Source of the DNA: an uncultured Collinsella sp.
Lineage (GTDB): Bacteria; Actinomycetota; Coriobacteriia; Coriobacteriales; Coriobacteriaceae
Length of the DNA: 14,712 nucleotides
Reading direction: 5' to 3'
Assembly: GCA_900546455.1 (NCBI GenBank)
Contig: URCS01000045.1
Span: 1-14,712, forward strand
Below the pieces are notes generated by a model. It ran no database searches, was not told where the DNA came from, and was given only the letters and a program-made list of their open reading frames with translations. Both the position numbers and the translations under genes were made by a program. This document shows positions 1 through 6,809 of this stretch, one piece after another; the stretch's first letter is position 1; each line of letters opens with the position of its first letter.

Positions 1-1816
1 GCGGCCGCACGAGCCGAGGCCACACCGATTGCGCATCGAAGCCAGCCGCGCGCAGCTCTTCCAAGCTCTCGAGCGTACCCTCGATATCCTCGTGCGTCTC
101 TTCAAATTCGGCAGCAACGCCCAGGAATTCCTGAATGTTCTCGGCGCGGCTCTCGGACTCCATGGTGCCCTCGGCGCGAAACGCCTGCAGCAGGCCCGTC
201 TTGTCGACGATCATCTCGACGACATCCTTGAGCTCGCCGTCCATGCGACGGCCCTCACGCACCAGCGCCACAAAGCTCGACAGGCCGTTGCGCACCTTGG
301 CGCTAAACATGCCCGTCTCGGCCGTCGCGATCTCGCAGGCCTGAAAAAACGAGCAGCGGTTGTCGCGCGCCAGCTGCTCGATCTTTTGGATCGAGGTGGA
401 GCCGATGCCGCGGCGCGGCGTGTTGATGACGCGCTTGACGCTCATCTCGTCGGCCGGGTTCACGATCATCTTGAGGTAGGCCATGACGTCGCGGATCTCG
501 GCGCGGTCGAAGAATCGCGTGCCGCCCACGATCTTGTAGGGCACGCCCGCGCGCAGGAACATATCTTCGAGAATACGCGATTGGGCGTTGGTGCGATAGA
601 ACACGGCGATGTCGTCGTAGCTCGTGCCCTTGGCATGCAGCTTCTCGATCTCGCCGGCAATCCAGCGGCCCTCATCGCGCTCGTCGCTCGCCTGGAAGGC
701 TTGGATCTTCTCGCCGTCGCCCTCGGCCGTAAACAGACGTTTGTCCTTGCGCTGCGAATTGTGGCGCACCACGGCGTTGGCGGCGTTAAGGATATGACCC
801 GTGGAGCGGTAGTTCTGCTCCAGCTTGACGGTCTTGCAGTTTTTAAAGTCCTTCTCGAAGTCCAGGATGTTGGTGATATCGGCGCCGCGCCAGCTGTAAA
901 TGGACTGGTCGTCGTCACCCACGACCATGAGGTTCTGGTACTTGGCGGCCAGCAGGTTGGCAATCTCGTACTGGACGTGGTTGGTGTCCTGATACTCGTC
1001 GACGCTAATGTAGCGGAAGCGCTCCTGGTACTTGTCGAGCACCTCGGGGCGGGTGCGCAGCAGCTCGAGCGTGCGCACGAGCAGATCGTCGAAGTCCATG
1101 GCGTTGGCGGCGCGCAGGCGACGCTCCAGCTCCAGGTAGACCTGCGCGGCCTTTTTGTCGTTAGGGCTATCGGCGGACTTGAGCATGTCCTCAGGACCGA
1201 TCATGGCGTTTTTGGCCGAGCTGATCTTGCTGCGGATCATGTTGATGGGGAACTGCTTTTGCTCAATTCCGAGCGCCTGCATAATGTCGCGCACCATACG
1301 CTTTGAGTCATCGTCGTCATAGATGGTGAATTGGCCGGTGTAGCCCAGCAGGTCGGCGTCCTCGCGCAGCATGCGCACGCACATGGCATGGAAGGTGCAC
1401 ACCCACATGCCGCGGGTACCGTTGGGAATGAGTGCCGCCAGACGCTCGCGCATCTCGGCCGCAGCCTTGTTGGTAAACGTGATGGCCAGGACCTGCCAGG
1501 GTTTAACGCCCAGATCGCCGAGCATGTGCGCGATGCGGAAGGTCAGGACGCGAGTCTTACCCGAGCCGGCGCCGGCGAGGACCAGCAGCGGGCCCTCGGT
1601 GGTGAGGACCGCCTCGCGCTGGGCGGGATTGAGGCTATCGATATCGACGAGCGGCTTAGCGGGCTTGGGCGCCGGAGCCGGGGCGTCGTAGATGTCGAGC
1701 GGAACGAGCTCGGGCTCTGGCGCGGCGGGAGCAGTGTACGCATCGAGCGGCACGGGCTCCGGCGCGGGCGGGACGGGCGCGGCGGTGTTCTTTTCCCAGG
1801 GCAAGGGCTGGGTCAT
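1..1816 (-). CDS. pcrA: ATP-dependent DNA helicase, PcrA/UvrD family (3' end beyond window)
   Basis: Superfamily 1A 3'-5' DNA helicase, which in this family acts in nucleotide-excision repair and removal of stalled replication or recombination intermediates. Reading from the ATG at 1816, 605 codons are visible before the left edge. Seen: Q-motif region LNPAQREAV (residues 62-70), Walker A AGAGSGKT (81-88), Walker B VDEYQDTN, motif III GDDDQSIYSWRG, and motif IV LEQNYRST. The C-terminal motifs V and VI lie outside the window, so the gene is partial. The start is supported by GAGGAG about 8 nt upstream. Relative to family members that begin just before the Q-motif, there is an N-terminal extension of about 60 residues rich in Pro and Ala, containing two copies of a VPLDxYxAP motif. 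PcrA rather than RecB or Rep is inferred from motif spellings. It is divergent from the dehydrogenase at 2087. Confidence 0.93.
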   Translation of the reverse strand, partial: MTQPLPWEKNTAAPVPPAPEPVPLDAYTAPAAPEPELVPLDIYDAPAPAPKPAKPLVDIDSLNPAQREAVLTTEGPLLVLAGAGSGKTRVLTFRIAHMLGDLGVKPWQVLAITFTNKAAAEMRERLAALIPNGTRGMWVCTFHAMCVRMLREDADLLGYTGQFTIYDDDDSKRMVRDIMQALGIEQKQFPINMIRSKISSAKNAMIGPEDMLKSADSPNDKKAAQVYLELERRLRAANAMDFDDLLVRTLELLRTRPEVLDKYQERFRYISVDEYQDTNHVQYEIANLLAAKYQNLMVVGDDDQSIYSWRGADITNILDFEKDFKNCKTVKLEQNYRSTGHILNAANAVVRHNSQRKDKRLFTAEGDGEKIQAFQASDERDEGRWIAGEIEKLHAKGTSYDDIAVFYRTNAQSRILEDMFLRAGVPYKIVGGTRFFDRAEIRDVMAYLKMIVNPADEMSVKRVINTPRRGIGSTSIQKIEQLARDNRCSFFQACEIATAETGMFSAKVRNGLSSFVALVREGRRMDGELKDVVEMIVDKTGLLQAFRAEGTMESESRAENIQEFLGVAAEFEETHEDIEGTLESLEELRAAGFDAQSVWPRLVRP

Positions 1817-1877
1817 GGGCGACTCCTCATCTGACGGACGGCGCGCCTGCGGGCGGCGCCATAGTTTGAGCCGTATC

Positions 1878-1908
1878 AGTATACCGAGCCGCGCGGACAC
1901 CGACGCAA
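1878..1908 (-). promoter_or_regulatory. Candidate promoter of the helicase gene
   Basis: On the minus strand, TTGCGT (1908-1903) and TATACT (1883-1878) are separated by 19 bp, about 60 nt upstream of the helicase start. The -10 box is good, while the -35 box and the long spacer are weak. Inferred by eye. Confidence 0.35.
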
Positions 1909-1951
1909 ATCACACCACGACTCCGTGCGCCACCACCCAAGCGCCCCAAAT

Positions 1952-2020
1952 AAGTTGCGGTGAAATAGTTCCTGAAACCAGCCTTCTGGCCCCCAAACAG
2001 GAACTATTCCACCGCAACTT
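1952..2020. repeat. Long inverted repeat between divergent genes
   Basis: Arms 1952-1974 and 1998-2020 are complementary over 23 positions with a single A/G difference that still allows a wobble pair in RNA. The arms contain GCGGTGAAATAGTTCCTG and its complement. The 23-nt loop holds a second small stem, CCAG/CTGG (1978-1981 and 1986-1989). The element sits between the divergent helicase and dehydrogenase promoters, and its right arm reaches the -35 position of the dehydrogenase. There is no T-tract, so it is not a standard terminator. It could be a dispersed REP/MITE-type repeat or a regulatory hairpin. Confidence 0.8.
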
Positions 2021-2037
2021 CGATTGGCTTGGAGGGC

Positions 2038-2043
2038 TAGAAT
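2038..2043 (+). promoter_or_regulatory. Candidate -10 box of the dehydrogenase gene
   Basis: TAGAAT matches five of six positions of TATAAT and lies 44 nt before the GTG start at 2087. No convincing -35 box is present at 16-18 bp; that position is occupied by the right arm of the inverted repeat ending at 2020. Confidence 0.35.
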
Positions 2044-2086
2044 ATCTACCACTTCTACCTCATCCCCACATGGCAGGAGGACCTCT

Positions 2087-3085
2087 GTGAAGCATAAGGT
2101 GCTCTATTACATGGTCGACGGTTCGACCGAGGCGGGCCAGGCGGCGCTCGACGCAATCGAAGGCGGCAACCAGATTGAGCTGGTGGGCTGCGCGCATGAG
2201 CCCAATGTCTGCCCCACTGCCGAGCAGCTGGCAGGCTGCGAGGGCTTTGTCGGCGAGTTCGGTCCCGTTGACGATGCATGTGCCGACGCTATGGCAGCCG
2301 CGGGAATGCGCATTGTCTCGAACATGTCTATCGGCCTGAACCACGTTGCCGTCGACCGGCTGGCCTCACATGGCATCACCGTCACCAACTGTCCCGGATA
2401 CTGCTCGGACGATGTCGCCCAGCACACCGTTGCCCTGATGCTCGACCTGATGCGACAGGTCACGTTGCTCAACCGCGACGTGCGCGACGGCGCCTGGAAT
2501 CCGCTGGGCGGGTATACCATGCACCGTACGCAAGGCCGCACGTTGGGATTGGTCTTTTTTGGCAGCATCGCGCGCGCCGTCGCGCCCATCGCGCAGGCGC
2601 TCGGCATGAAGGTACTGGTGTGGGCGCCGACCAAGACGGCAGAAGAGCTTGCCGCCGCCGGTTGCGCCAAGGCTCAAACGCTCGATGAACTGCTCGGCGC
2701 ATCGGATATCGTCAGCCTGCATTGTCCGCTGATTCCCGAGACCGAGAAGCTGATTGGCAAGCGCGAACTTGCGCTTATGAAACCCACGGCATTTTTGATT
2801 AACACGGCCCGCGGGCCCATCGTGGATGAGAATGCCCTAGTCGCCGCGTTGGACGAGGGCATCGCCAGCGGTGGCACGCGCGGCATCTGCGGCGCCGCGC
2901 TCGACGTGCTCGCCGATGAGACCGCGCCCAACCAGGCTCTGATCGCGCACCCGCGCTGCATTGTCACGCCCCATTGTGCGTACAGCACGCAGGAAGCCTA
3001 CGACACCGTCCGTCGCATGTCGCTGCAGGCCGTAGTAGACAAGCTCGTCTTTAACCGCAAGCCCGAACACACCGTTACCGAATAA
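2087..3085 (+). CDS. D-isomer-specific 2-hydroxyacid dehydrogenase family protein
   Basis: A protein of 332 aa. The GTG at 2087 is chosen because AGGAGG (2075-2080) sits 6 nt upstream; the in-frame ATG at 2024 has no ribosome site and would lie upstream of the likely -10 box. The family reduces 2-keto acids to D-2-hydroxyacids, or the reverse, with NAD(P)H. Catalytic residues seen: Arg242 in NTARGPIVDE, Glu278 in DVLADE, His296 in TPHCAYST. The Rossmann dinucleotide loop is unusual: the canonical GxGxxG is here F157-F-G159-S-I-A162, keeping only the middle glycine, and the usual acidic residue after the second strand (VLVWAP) is missing. Cofactor preference or activity may therefore differ. 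The substrate cannot be told from sequence. It is transcribed alone and ends at a bidirectional terminator. Confidence 0.88.
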   Translation: MKHKVLYYMVDGSTEAGQAALDAIEGGNQIELVGCAHEPNVCPTAEQLAGCEGFVGEFGPVDDACADAMAAAGMRIVSNMSIGLNHVAVDRLASHGITVTNCPGYCSDDVAQHTVALMLDLMRQVTLLNRDVRDGAWNPLGGYTMHRTQGRTLGLVFFGSIARAVAPIAQALGMKVLVWAPTKTAEELAAAGCAKAQTLDELLGASDIVSLHCPLIPETEKLIGKRELALMKPTAFLINTARGPIVDENALVAALDEGIASGGTRGICGAALDVLADETAPNQALIAHPRCIVTPHCAYSTQEAYDTVRRMSLQAVVDKLVFNRKPEHTVTE

Positions 3086-3119
3086 TTGGTGCAAAGTAAC
3101 CTGACCCCAATGCACCAAT
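3085..3119. repeat. Small inverted repeat after the dehydrogenase
   Basis: ATTGGTGCA (3085-3093) and TGCACCAAT (3111-3119) form a perfect 9-bp inverted repeat with a 17-nt loop containing the GGGGTCAGGTT motif on the minus strand. It begins at the last base of the stop codon. There is no T-tract. The style resembles the GGGGAC-containing repeats around 12181 and 14370, possibly a related family of intergenic elements. Confidence 0.6.
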
Positions 3120-3183
3120 CACGGAACCGCCGATGCCATGGCAACGGCAGCGAGCGGCGGCCAGAGCGAACAAATTGGCATGA

Positions 3184-3224
3184 AAAGAGGGCGGCATAGA
3201 CCTTTTGGTCATGCCGCCCTCTTT
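3184..3224. terminator. Bidirectional intrinsic terminator
   Basis: The stem 3184-3202 / 3207-3224 (core GAGGGCGGCAT with one bulged A at 3198) is closed by a TTTT loop. T-tracts are short on both strands: TTT on plus, TTTT on minus. It lies between the convergent dehydrogenase (+) and uppP (-), so it likely ends both. Confidence 0.85.
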
Positions 3225-3268
3225 GAATGACAAGTTGTCGCTCTGGACGCCGCGCAGCGTCAACCAAG

Positions 3269-4249
3269 TTACAGGCCGAGCATAGGCTCCAGGACGAAGA
3301 AGTATGCGAGCACCACGATGCCCAGGACGATGCGGTAGACGCCGAAGCACTTAAAGTCGTGACGACGGACAAAGCCCATGAGCCACTTGATGGCGATGAG
3401 CGAAACCACAAAGGCCACGACGCAGCCCACGCCCAAGATGGCGACCTCGTTGGCGCCAAACGTGCCGCCCTTAATGAAGTACTTGACCAGCTTGAGCGCG
3501 CTCGCACCGAACATAACGGGGATGGCCAGGAAGAACGTGAACTTGGATGCCACCGAGCGCGTGCAGCCCAAAAGCAGGCCACCGATGATGGTGGAGCCAG
3601 AGCGCGACGTACCCGGCACCAGCGAAAGTACCTGGAAGCAACCGATGCCCAGCGCCGTCTTCCAGCTCAGGTCCTCGAGCGTAGTGATGGAGCCAAAGTC
3701 CAGGTCCTCGTCATCGTCCTCATCCTCGGCAACAGCCGCCGCGGGCGCCGCAAAGTGCGCACCGGCGGGACGTCCGCCCGCCACCACGGCGCGCGAGCCA
3801 AACGAACCCGCAACGGCCATTTCCTCGCGCTTGCTGGCACGCCAGTTCTCGATCACGATAAACAGCACGCCGTACACGATGAGCGCCAGCGCCACGACGG
3901 GAGCGTTATAGAAATGCTCCTCCATCCAGTCGTTAAGCGGCAGGCCGATCGCCGCGGCGGGAATACAGCCGAGCACAATCTTGCCCCACAGCACCCAGGT
4001 GTCGCGACGGCCTTCCTTGCCCTTGCTAGGCGAGAACGGGTTGAGCTCGTGGAAGAACAGCACACAGACGGCCAGAATGGCGCCAAGCTGAATCACGACC
4101 AGGAACATATTCCAGAACGTCTCGCTCACGTTCATCTTGACGAACTCGTCCACCAAGATCATGTGGCCCGTCGACGAAACCGGCAACCATTCGGTGATGC
4201 CCTCGACCAGGCCCATGAAGGCAGATTTTAGAAGCTCGATAATATCCAA
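3269..4249 (-). CDS. uppP: Undecaprenyl-diphosphatase UppP (BacA family)
   Basis: An integral membrane phosphatase that converts undecaprenyl diphosphate to the monophosphate, recycling the lipid carrier for peptidoglycan and other envelope glycans; overexpression of the family gives bacitracin tolerance. Length is 326 aa from TTG at 4249, chosen because GAGGGG lies about 7 nt upstream and the N-terminus (MDIIELLKSAFMGLVEG) then fits the family. Upstream in-frame ATG codons would add up to 94 implausible residues. Seen: the motif EGITEWLPVSSTGH (16-29) with Glu16 and Glu20, and PGTSRSGST (212-220) with Arg216, the two conserved active-site segments, plus several hydrophobic helices. Odd feature: residues about 140-190 form an insertion rich in Ala and Gly, then Asp/Glu (EDEDDDEDLD), making the protein about 50 aa longer than typical members of roughly 270 aa. 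Confidence 0.94.
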   Translation of the reverse strand: MDIIELLKSAFMGLVEGITEWLPVSSTGHMILVDEFVKMNVSETFWNMFLVVIQLGAILAVCVLFFHELNPFSPSKGKEGRRDTWVLWGKIVLGCIPAAAIGLPLNDWMEEHFYNAPVVALALIVYGVLFIVIENWRASKREEMAVAGSFGSRAVVAGGRPAGAHFAAPAAAVAEDEDDDEDLDFGSITTLEDLSWKTALGIGCFQVLSLVPGTSRSGSTIIGGLLLGCTRSVASKFTFFLAIPVMFGASALKLVKYFIKGGTFGANEVAILGVGCVVAFVVSLIAIKWLMGFVRRHDFKCFGVYRIVLGIVVLAYFFVLEPMLGL

Positions 4250-4401
4250 AGGGACCCCCTCGTTTGACACCCGCCGGTAGATGTTCTGCGGACGATGCGG
4301 GCGATGTCCCATTATCAACCGTAACGGCGTGCCCAAACCGACCCTTACCAAAAAACTCGCCCGTTCACAGAATTGCGAGCGGTCAAACTGGAATCCTTGG
4401 G

Positions 4402-4407
4402 TATAAC
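4402..4407 (+). promoter_or_regulatory. Candidate -10 box of the universal stress gene
   Basis: TATAAC at 4402-4407, about 90 nt upstream of the ATG at 4498. No good -35 hexamer is found at standard spacing. The rest of the spacer 4250-4497 shows no other clear element, although GATAAT on the minus strand at 4316-4311 could be the uppP -10 box. Confidence 0.3.
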
Positions 4408-4497
4408 TGCAACAAGGTAAAGTGTCCGGCGGCCAACGCACCCGCGTCCGCCCGACGCACGAGCCCCGCGCCCGTGCGATAGACCAAGGAGGAAACC

Positions 4498-4935
4498 ATG
4501 AACGAGGGCTACACCAAGGTATTTGTTTCACTCGATGGTACTGAGCAGCAGGATTTTGTGCTCGCGCGCGCCATCAAGGTCGCCGCGAACAACGGCGCCA
4601 AGCTGATTATCGGGCACGTGATTGATTCGACGGCGCTCGAGAGTGCCGGAGCCTACCCGGTCGACCTAGTTAATGGCTTGGAGGAGGCCTTTAACAACTC
4701 GATCGCCAAGCAGCTCGAGGAAGCCAAGGCCAATCCCGACATTCCCGAGGTCGAAGTTATGATTCGCGCCGGCCGCATTCGCGAAACCCTCAAGGACGAG
4801 ATGCTCGACGTGGTCAAGCCCGACCTGGTGCTCTGCGGTGCCCGCGGCCTATCCTCGATTAAGTATGCGCTGCTGGGCTCGATTTCGACGTTCCTGCTGC
4901 GTAACACGGACTGCGACATTTTGGTCGTGAAGTAG
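4498..4935 (+). CDS. Universal stress protein, UspA family, ATP-binding type
   Basis: A small cytoplasmic protein of 145 aa with a single Usp domain. ATG at 4498 is preceded by AAGGAGG (4486-4492). Seen: the N-terminal strand KVFVSLDGTEQQ and, near the C-terminus, GARGLSSIKYALLGS, which fits the G-x2-G-x9-G(S) nucleotide-binding signature exactly, so ATP binding is expected. It ends in DCDILVVK, the usual final strand. Usp proteins help cells survive stress, usually as dimers; the specific role here is unknown. The gene is alone on the plus strand between the minus-strand uppP and hipBA. A structured repeat and a strong terminator follow it. Confidence 0.92.
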   Translation: MNEGYTKVFVSLDGTEQQDFVLARAIKVAANNGAKLIIGHVIDSTALESAGAYPVDLVNGLEEAFNNSIAKQLEEAKANPDIPEVEVMIRAGRIRETLKDEMLDVVKPDLVLCGARGLSSIKYALLGSISTFLLRNTDCDILVVK

Positions 4936-4948
4936 GTTCCTTCCCGTC

Positions 4949-5039
4949 GGCGCAAGGCCTGCGGGGTTATCACGCCGACGTCCTCGCCGCTTCGCGGCTG
5001 CGGGATGTCGGCTTAGATAGCCCCTCCCGGCCTTGCGCC
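4949..5039. repeat. Long nested inverted repeat (cruciform-like)
   Basis: Three nested stems share one centre: outer GGCGCAAGGCC (4949-4959) with GGCCTTGCGCC (5029-5039), middle GCCGACGTCC (4974-4983) with the near-complement at 5002-5012, and inner GCCGC (4986-4990) with GCGGC (4994-4998) around a TTC loop. The segments GGGGTTATC and GATAGCCCC also pair with one wobble or mismatch. There is no T-tract. It lies between the uspA stop and the downstream terminator. It may be a dispersed repeat or an RNA 3' stabiliser. Confidence 0.75.
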
Positions 5040-5080
5040 TTCGTCACCGTACTTCAACGAGTTATCTGATTAAAAGATGG

Positions 5081-5111
5081 CGTGCCGCCCCGTTTGGGGC
5101 GGCACGTTTTT
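5081..5111 (+). terminator. Intrinsic terminator of the universal stress gene
   Basis: A perfect 11-bp stem CGTGCCGCCCC / GGGGCGGCACG (5081-5091, 5096-5106), a GTTT loop and five T residues (5107-5111) on the plus strand. It abuts the hipA stop codon (5115-5113) and, being a near-perfect hairpin, may also end hipA transcripts on the minus strand. Confidence 0.92.
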
Positions 5112-5112
5112 G

Positions 5113-6405
5113 TTATGGGGCGATTCTGTTTAGGCGGGTTTGTACTTCTGGAATGATCTTATCGAACATTGCTTCTGCCTCAGGGAAACCTTCTTCTTTG
5201 AGGCTGCGCGCTGCATCTCTCAGTGCGTCTGGCACCTCACTGCAGGTGTCGTTAATCATTCCGGTGACGATCCCCTGGGGCAAACCCGCCTCGGCCATTT
5301 GCCTCAACACCGACTCGCGAGTCACATCATCGATTTTTCGGCTTCCGCCAAACGAAACCCCCATCTCGCGAACGAGATTGGGATAGATCGTTGTACACAA
5401 CACGTCGTAGAGCGGCGCCAACCTCACTTGCTTCCAGTCCTCGTCCCACACGAGTGACCAATTCTTAAGATGGTTGTCGCAGTTTCCTACGGCATAATCG
5501 AACAGTTGGTTATAGCCAACAAGAAACCTATCCTCCATCTGATTCGTCGACACCCTTCGTACCGCGTCGACGATAAGCCCCAGGTAATTGACGCCCGTTG
5601 GCTCATATTTAAGCTCGCGCGAAATGCCTTTTGCCTGACAAATGTCCTCCTGGTGCAGACGATTTGGAACCAGCAGCCCATCGAGCGAACGACCACCATT
5701 AGACATCGCTCGGTCAAACCGCTTCACGGCGATAATCGGTTCGGCATCTTCAACTCGAATTAGAAAGCACTCTTCGGCTGATAGATCCATCAGCGAAGCA
5801 GCTCTCACGTACATCGCTTCACAAACCGTCTCGCCCGGAAACGCCTTCGACCCCGCTTTGAGGATATGCGTCGATGGGGCTGCCCCGTGGGGCAGATACC
5901 ATCCGCCGCATGAGTCATCACCCGCATGGTAGAGGCCGATTTTCGCCTGAGCGCCCGCAAGGGAAATTCGACTCTCGAGCGCAAGACCAAAGGCCACCTC
6001 CGCTGGCGCGTACGCCAGCTTGTTCAGCTGCTTCTCCCCTATCTCCTCATAGCCCATTTCGAGACCGTCGGCCGAAGGTTCTCGCGTCAAAATCAAAGCG
6101 CCGACGGGTTCGTTGCGAACCAAATCGAGGACCTTAAAGTAATCGCCGCGTTCCGCCCGAGCCTTTTTCTCAAGGTCTCTATTGAGCTGTCCCTCTGGAA
6201 TAATGCCGGAGAAAAAGGAGCTCGTTACGTCCGGGCTGAATGTCTCGGCCGACAAGGGCAACGAGGACGAAATCGGAACCGCGTCAGCATTCTCGAGGTA
6301 CTCGGGGACATAGGTGAATAGCGGAAGCCCAGCATTCTCTTCCAATATGCCAAGCAGCTGGTAGGATCCCTTAAACTCACGATGAACGAACAGCGTGCCG
6401 CCCAT
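5113..6405 (-). CDS. hipA: HipA-family serine/threonine kinase toxin
   Basis: A protein of 430 aa, close to Escherichia coli HipA. The family is a Ser/Thr kinase toxin; the E. coli enzyme phosphorylates glutamyl-tRNA synthetase and induces dormancy or persistence. Seen in order: N-terminal HipA domain (about 1-105, containing SGIIPEG), the autoregulatory/P-loop segment ISLAGAQAK with Ser148 in the position of the self-phosphorylated serine, lysine 183 in HILKAGS, the catalytic loop GNCDNHLKNWS with Asp310, His312 and Asn315, and LAPLYDV with Asp334 as the metal-binding aspartate. All key residues are present, so the kinase looks intact. ATG at 6405 overlaps the hipB stop by 1 nt (TAATG), implying translational coupling, with GAGGGG upstream. 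Base composition is less GC-rich than neighbouring genes, suggesting transfer. The target in this organism is not known. Confidence 0.93.
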   Translation of the reverse strand: MGGTLFVHREFKGSYQLLGILEENAGLPLFTYVPEYLENADAVPISSSLPLSAETFSPDVTSSFFSGIIPEGQLNRDLEKKARAERGDYFKVLDLVRNEPVGALILTREPSADGLEMGYEEIGEKQLNKLAYAPAEVAFGLALESRISLAGAQAKIGLYHAGDDSCGGWYLPHGAAPSTHILKAGSKAFPGETVCEAMYVRAASLMDLSAEECFLIRVEDAEPIIAVKRFDRAMSNGGRSLDGLLVPNRLHQEDICQAKGISRELKYEPTGVNYLGLIVDAVRRVSTNQMEDRFLVGYNQLFDYAVGNCDNHLKNWSLVWDEDWKQVRLAPLYDVLCTTIYPNLVREMGVSFGGSRKIDDVTRESVLRQMAEAGLPQGIVTGMINDTCSEVPDALRDAARSLKEEGFPEAEAMFDKIIPEVQTRLNRIAP

Positions 6406-6695
6406 TATTTTCCCCTCACCTTCAGAATAAAATCGATATCCACGATGGAGGCGTAGTCGAAAATGACGCCGATTTCGACCGTTGTCCGCCCCCGCTCGAT
6501 ATCGCCTATCACACGAAGGCTGCGACCCGTCATAGTCGCGACGTCGCGTTGAGTTAGACCAAGTTCACGCCTTCTAAGCCTAAGGGCCTTCCCCATCTCG
6601 CCCGGATCGAAAACCATGCGTTCCGAGAAAGCAGTTTCAGACGGCTTAAGTTTGATGCGCCCATCGAGCACTTTAGTCGTTGTCACCGTTCTCAT
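6405..6695 (-). CDS. hipB: HipB-type XRE-family antitoxin
   Basis: A 96-aa DNA-binding antitoxin, similar in size to E. coli HipB (88 aa). The family dimerises, binds HipA to neutralise it, and represses the operon. Seen: an N-terminal arm (1-30), then an XRE helix-turn-helix, KALRLRRRELGLTQRDVATM followed by SLRVIGDIERG (about 36-70), and a short hydrophobic C-terminal strand (IDFILKVRG). ATG at 6695 has AGGAG (6704-6700) 4 nt upstream. It is the first gene of the hipBA operon, with three palindromic operators immediately upstream, the nearest ending 3 nt before the ribosome site. Autoregulation is inferred from this arrangement. Confidence 0.92.
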   Translation of the reverse strand: MRTVTTTKVLDGRIKLKPSETAFSERMVFDPGEMGKALRLRRRELGLTQRDVATMTGRSLRVIGDIERGRTTVEIGVIFDYASIVDIDFILKVRGK

Positions 6696-6707
6696 GTCGC
6701 TCCTTAG

Positions 6708-6731
6708 CTATGTTCCCAGTCGTGAACATAG
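6708..6731. promoter_or_regulatory. hip operator O1 (perfect palindrome)
   Basis: CTATGTTC-N8-GAACATAG, with perfect 8-bp half-sites and an 8-bp spacer, located just upstream of the hipB ribosome site in the untranslated leader. The architecture matches the E. coli HipB operator (half-sites split by 8 bp), although the half-site sequence differs. Confidence 0.75.
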
Positions 6732-6746
6732 TATAGAACTGTATAG

Positions 6747-6770
6747 CTATGTTCCCGAACGTGATTATAG
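6747..6770. promoter_or_regulatory. hip operator O2 overlapping the -10 box
   Basis: CTATGTTC-N8-GATTATAG. The right half-site differs from O1 at two positions (GATTATAG for GAACATAG), and these changes create a perfect TATAAT on the minus strand at 6769-6764. The -10 box of the hipBA promoter would thus lie inside the operator, so HipB binding should block RNA polymerase. No good -35 hexamer is seen; that region overlaps O3. Confidence 0.7.
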
Positions 6771-6785
6771 CTTTACAAGTAATAC

Positions 6786-6809
6786 CTATACTCACGTTCG
6801 TGAACATAG
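6786..6809. promoter_or_regulatory. hip operator O3
   Basis: CTATACTC-N8-GAACATAG. The right half is identical to O1 and the left half differs at two positions. It is exactly 39 bp from O2, as O2 is from O1. It covers the -35 region of the inferred hipBA promoter and lies 63 nt after the kinase gene ends. Confidence 0.7.

Noticed and set aside
29..1306. Long plus-strand open frame opposite the helicase
   Set aside because: Low-complexity, Val/Leu/Ala/His-rich translation without a domain; it is the antisense of a clear helicase with all motifs, a normal effect of high GC.
3227..4231. Plus-strand open frame opposite uppP
   Set aside because: Highly charged, compositionally odd translation antisense to a well-conserved membrane enzyme.
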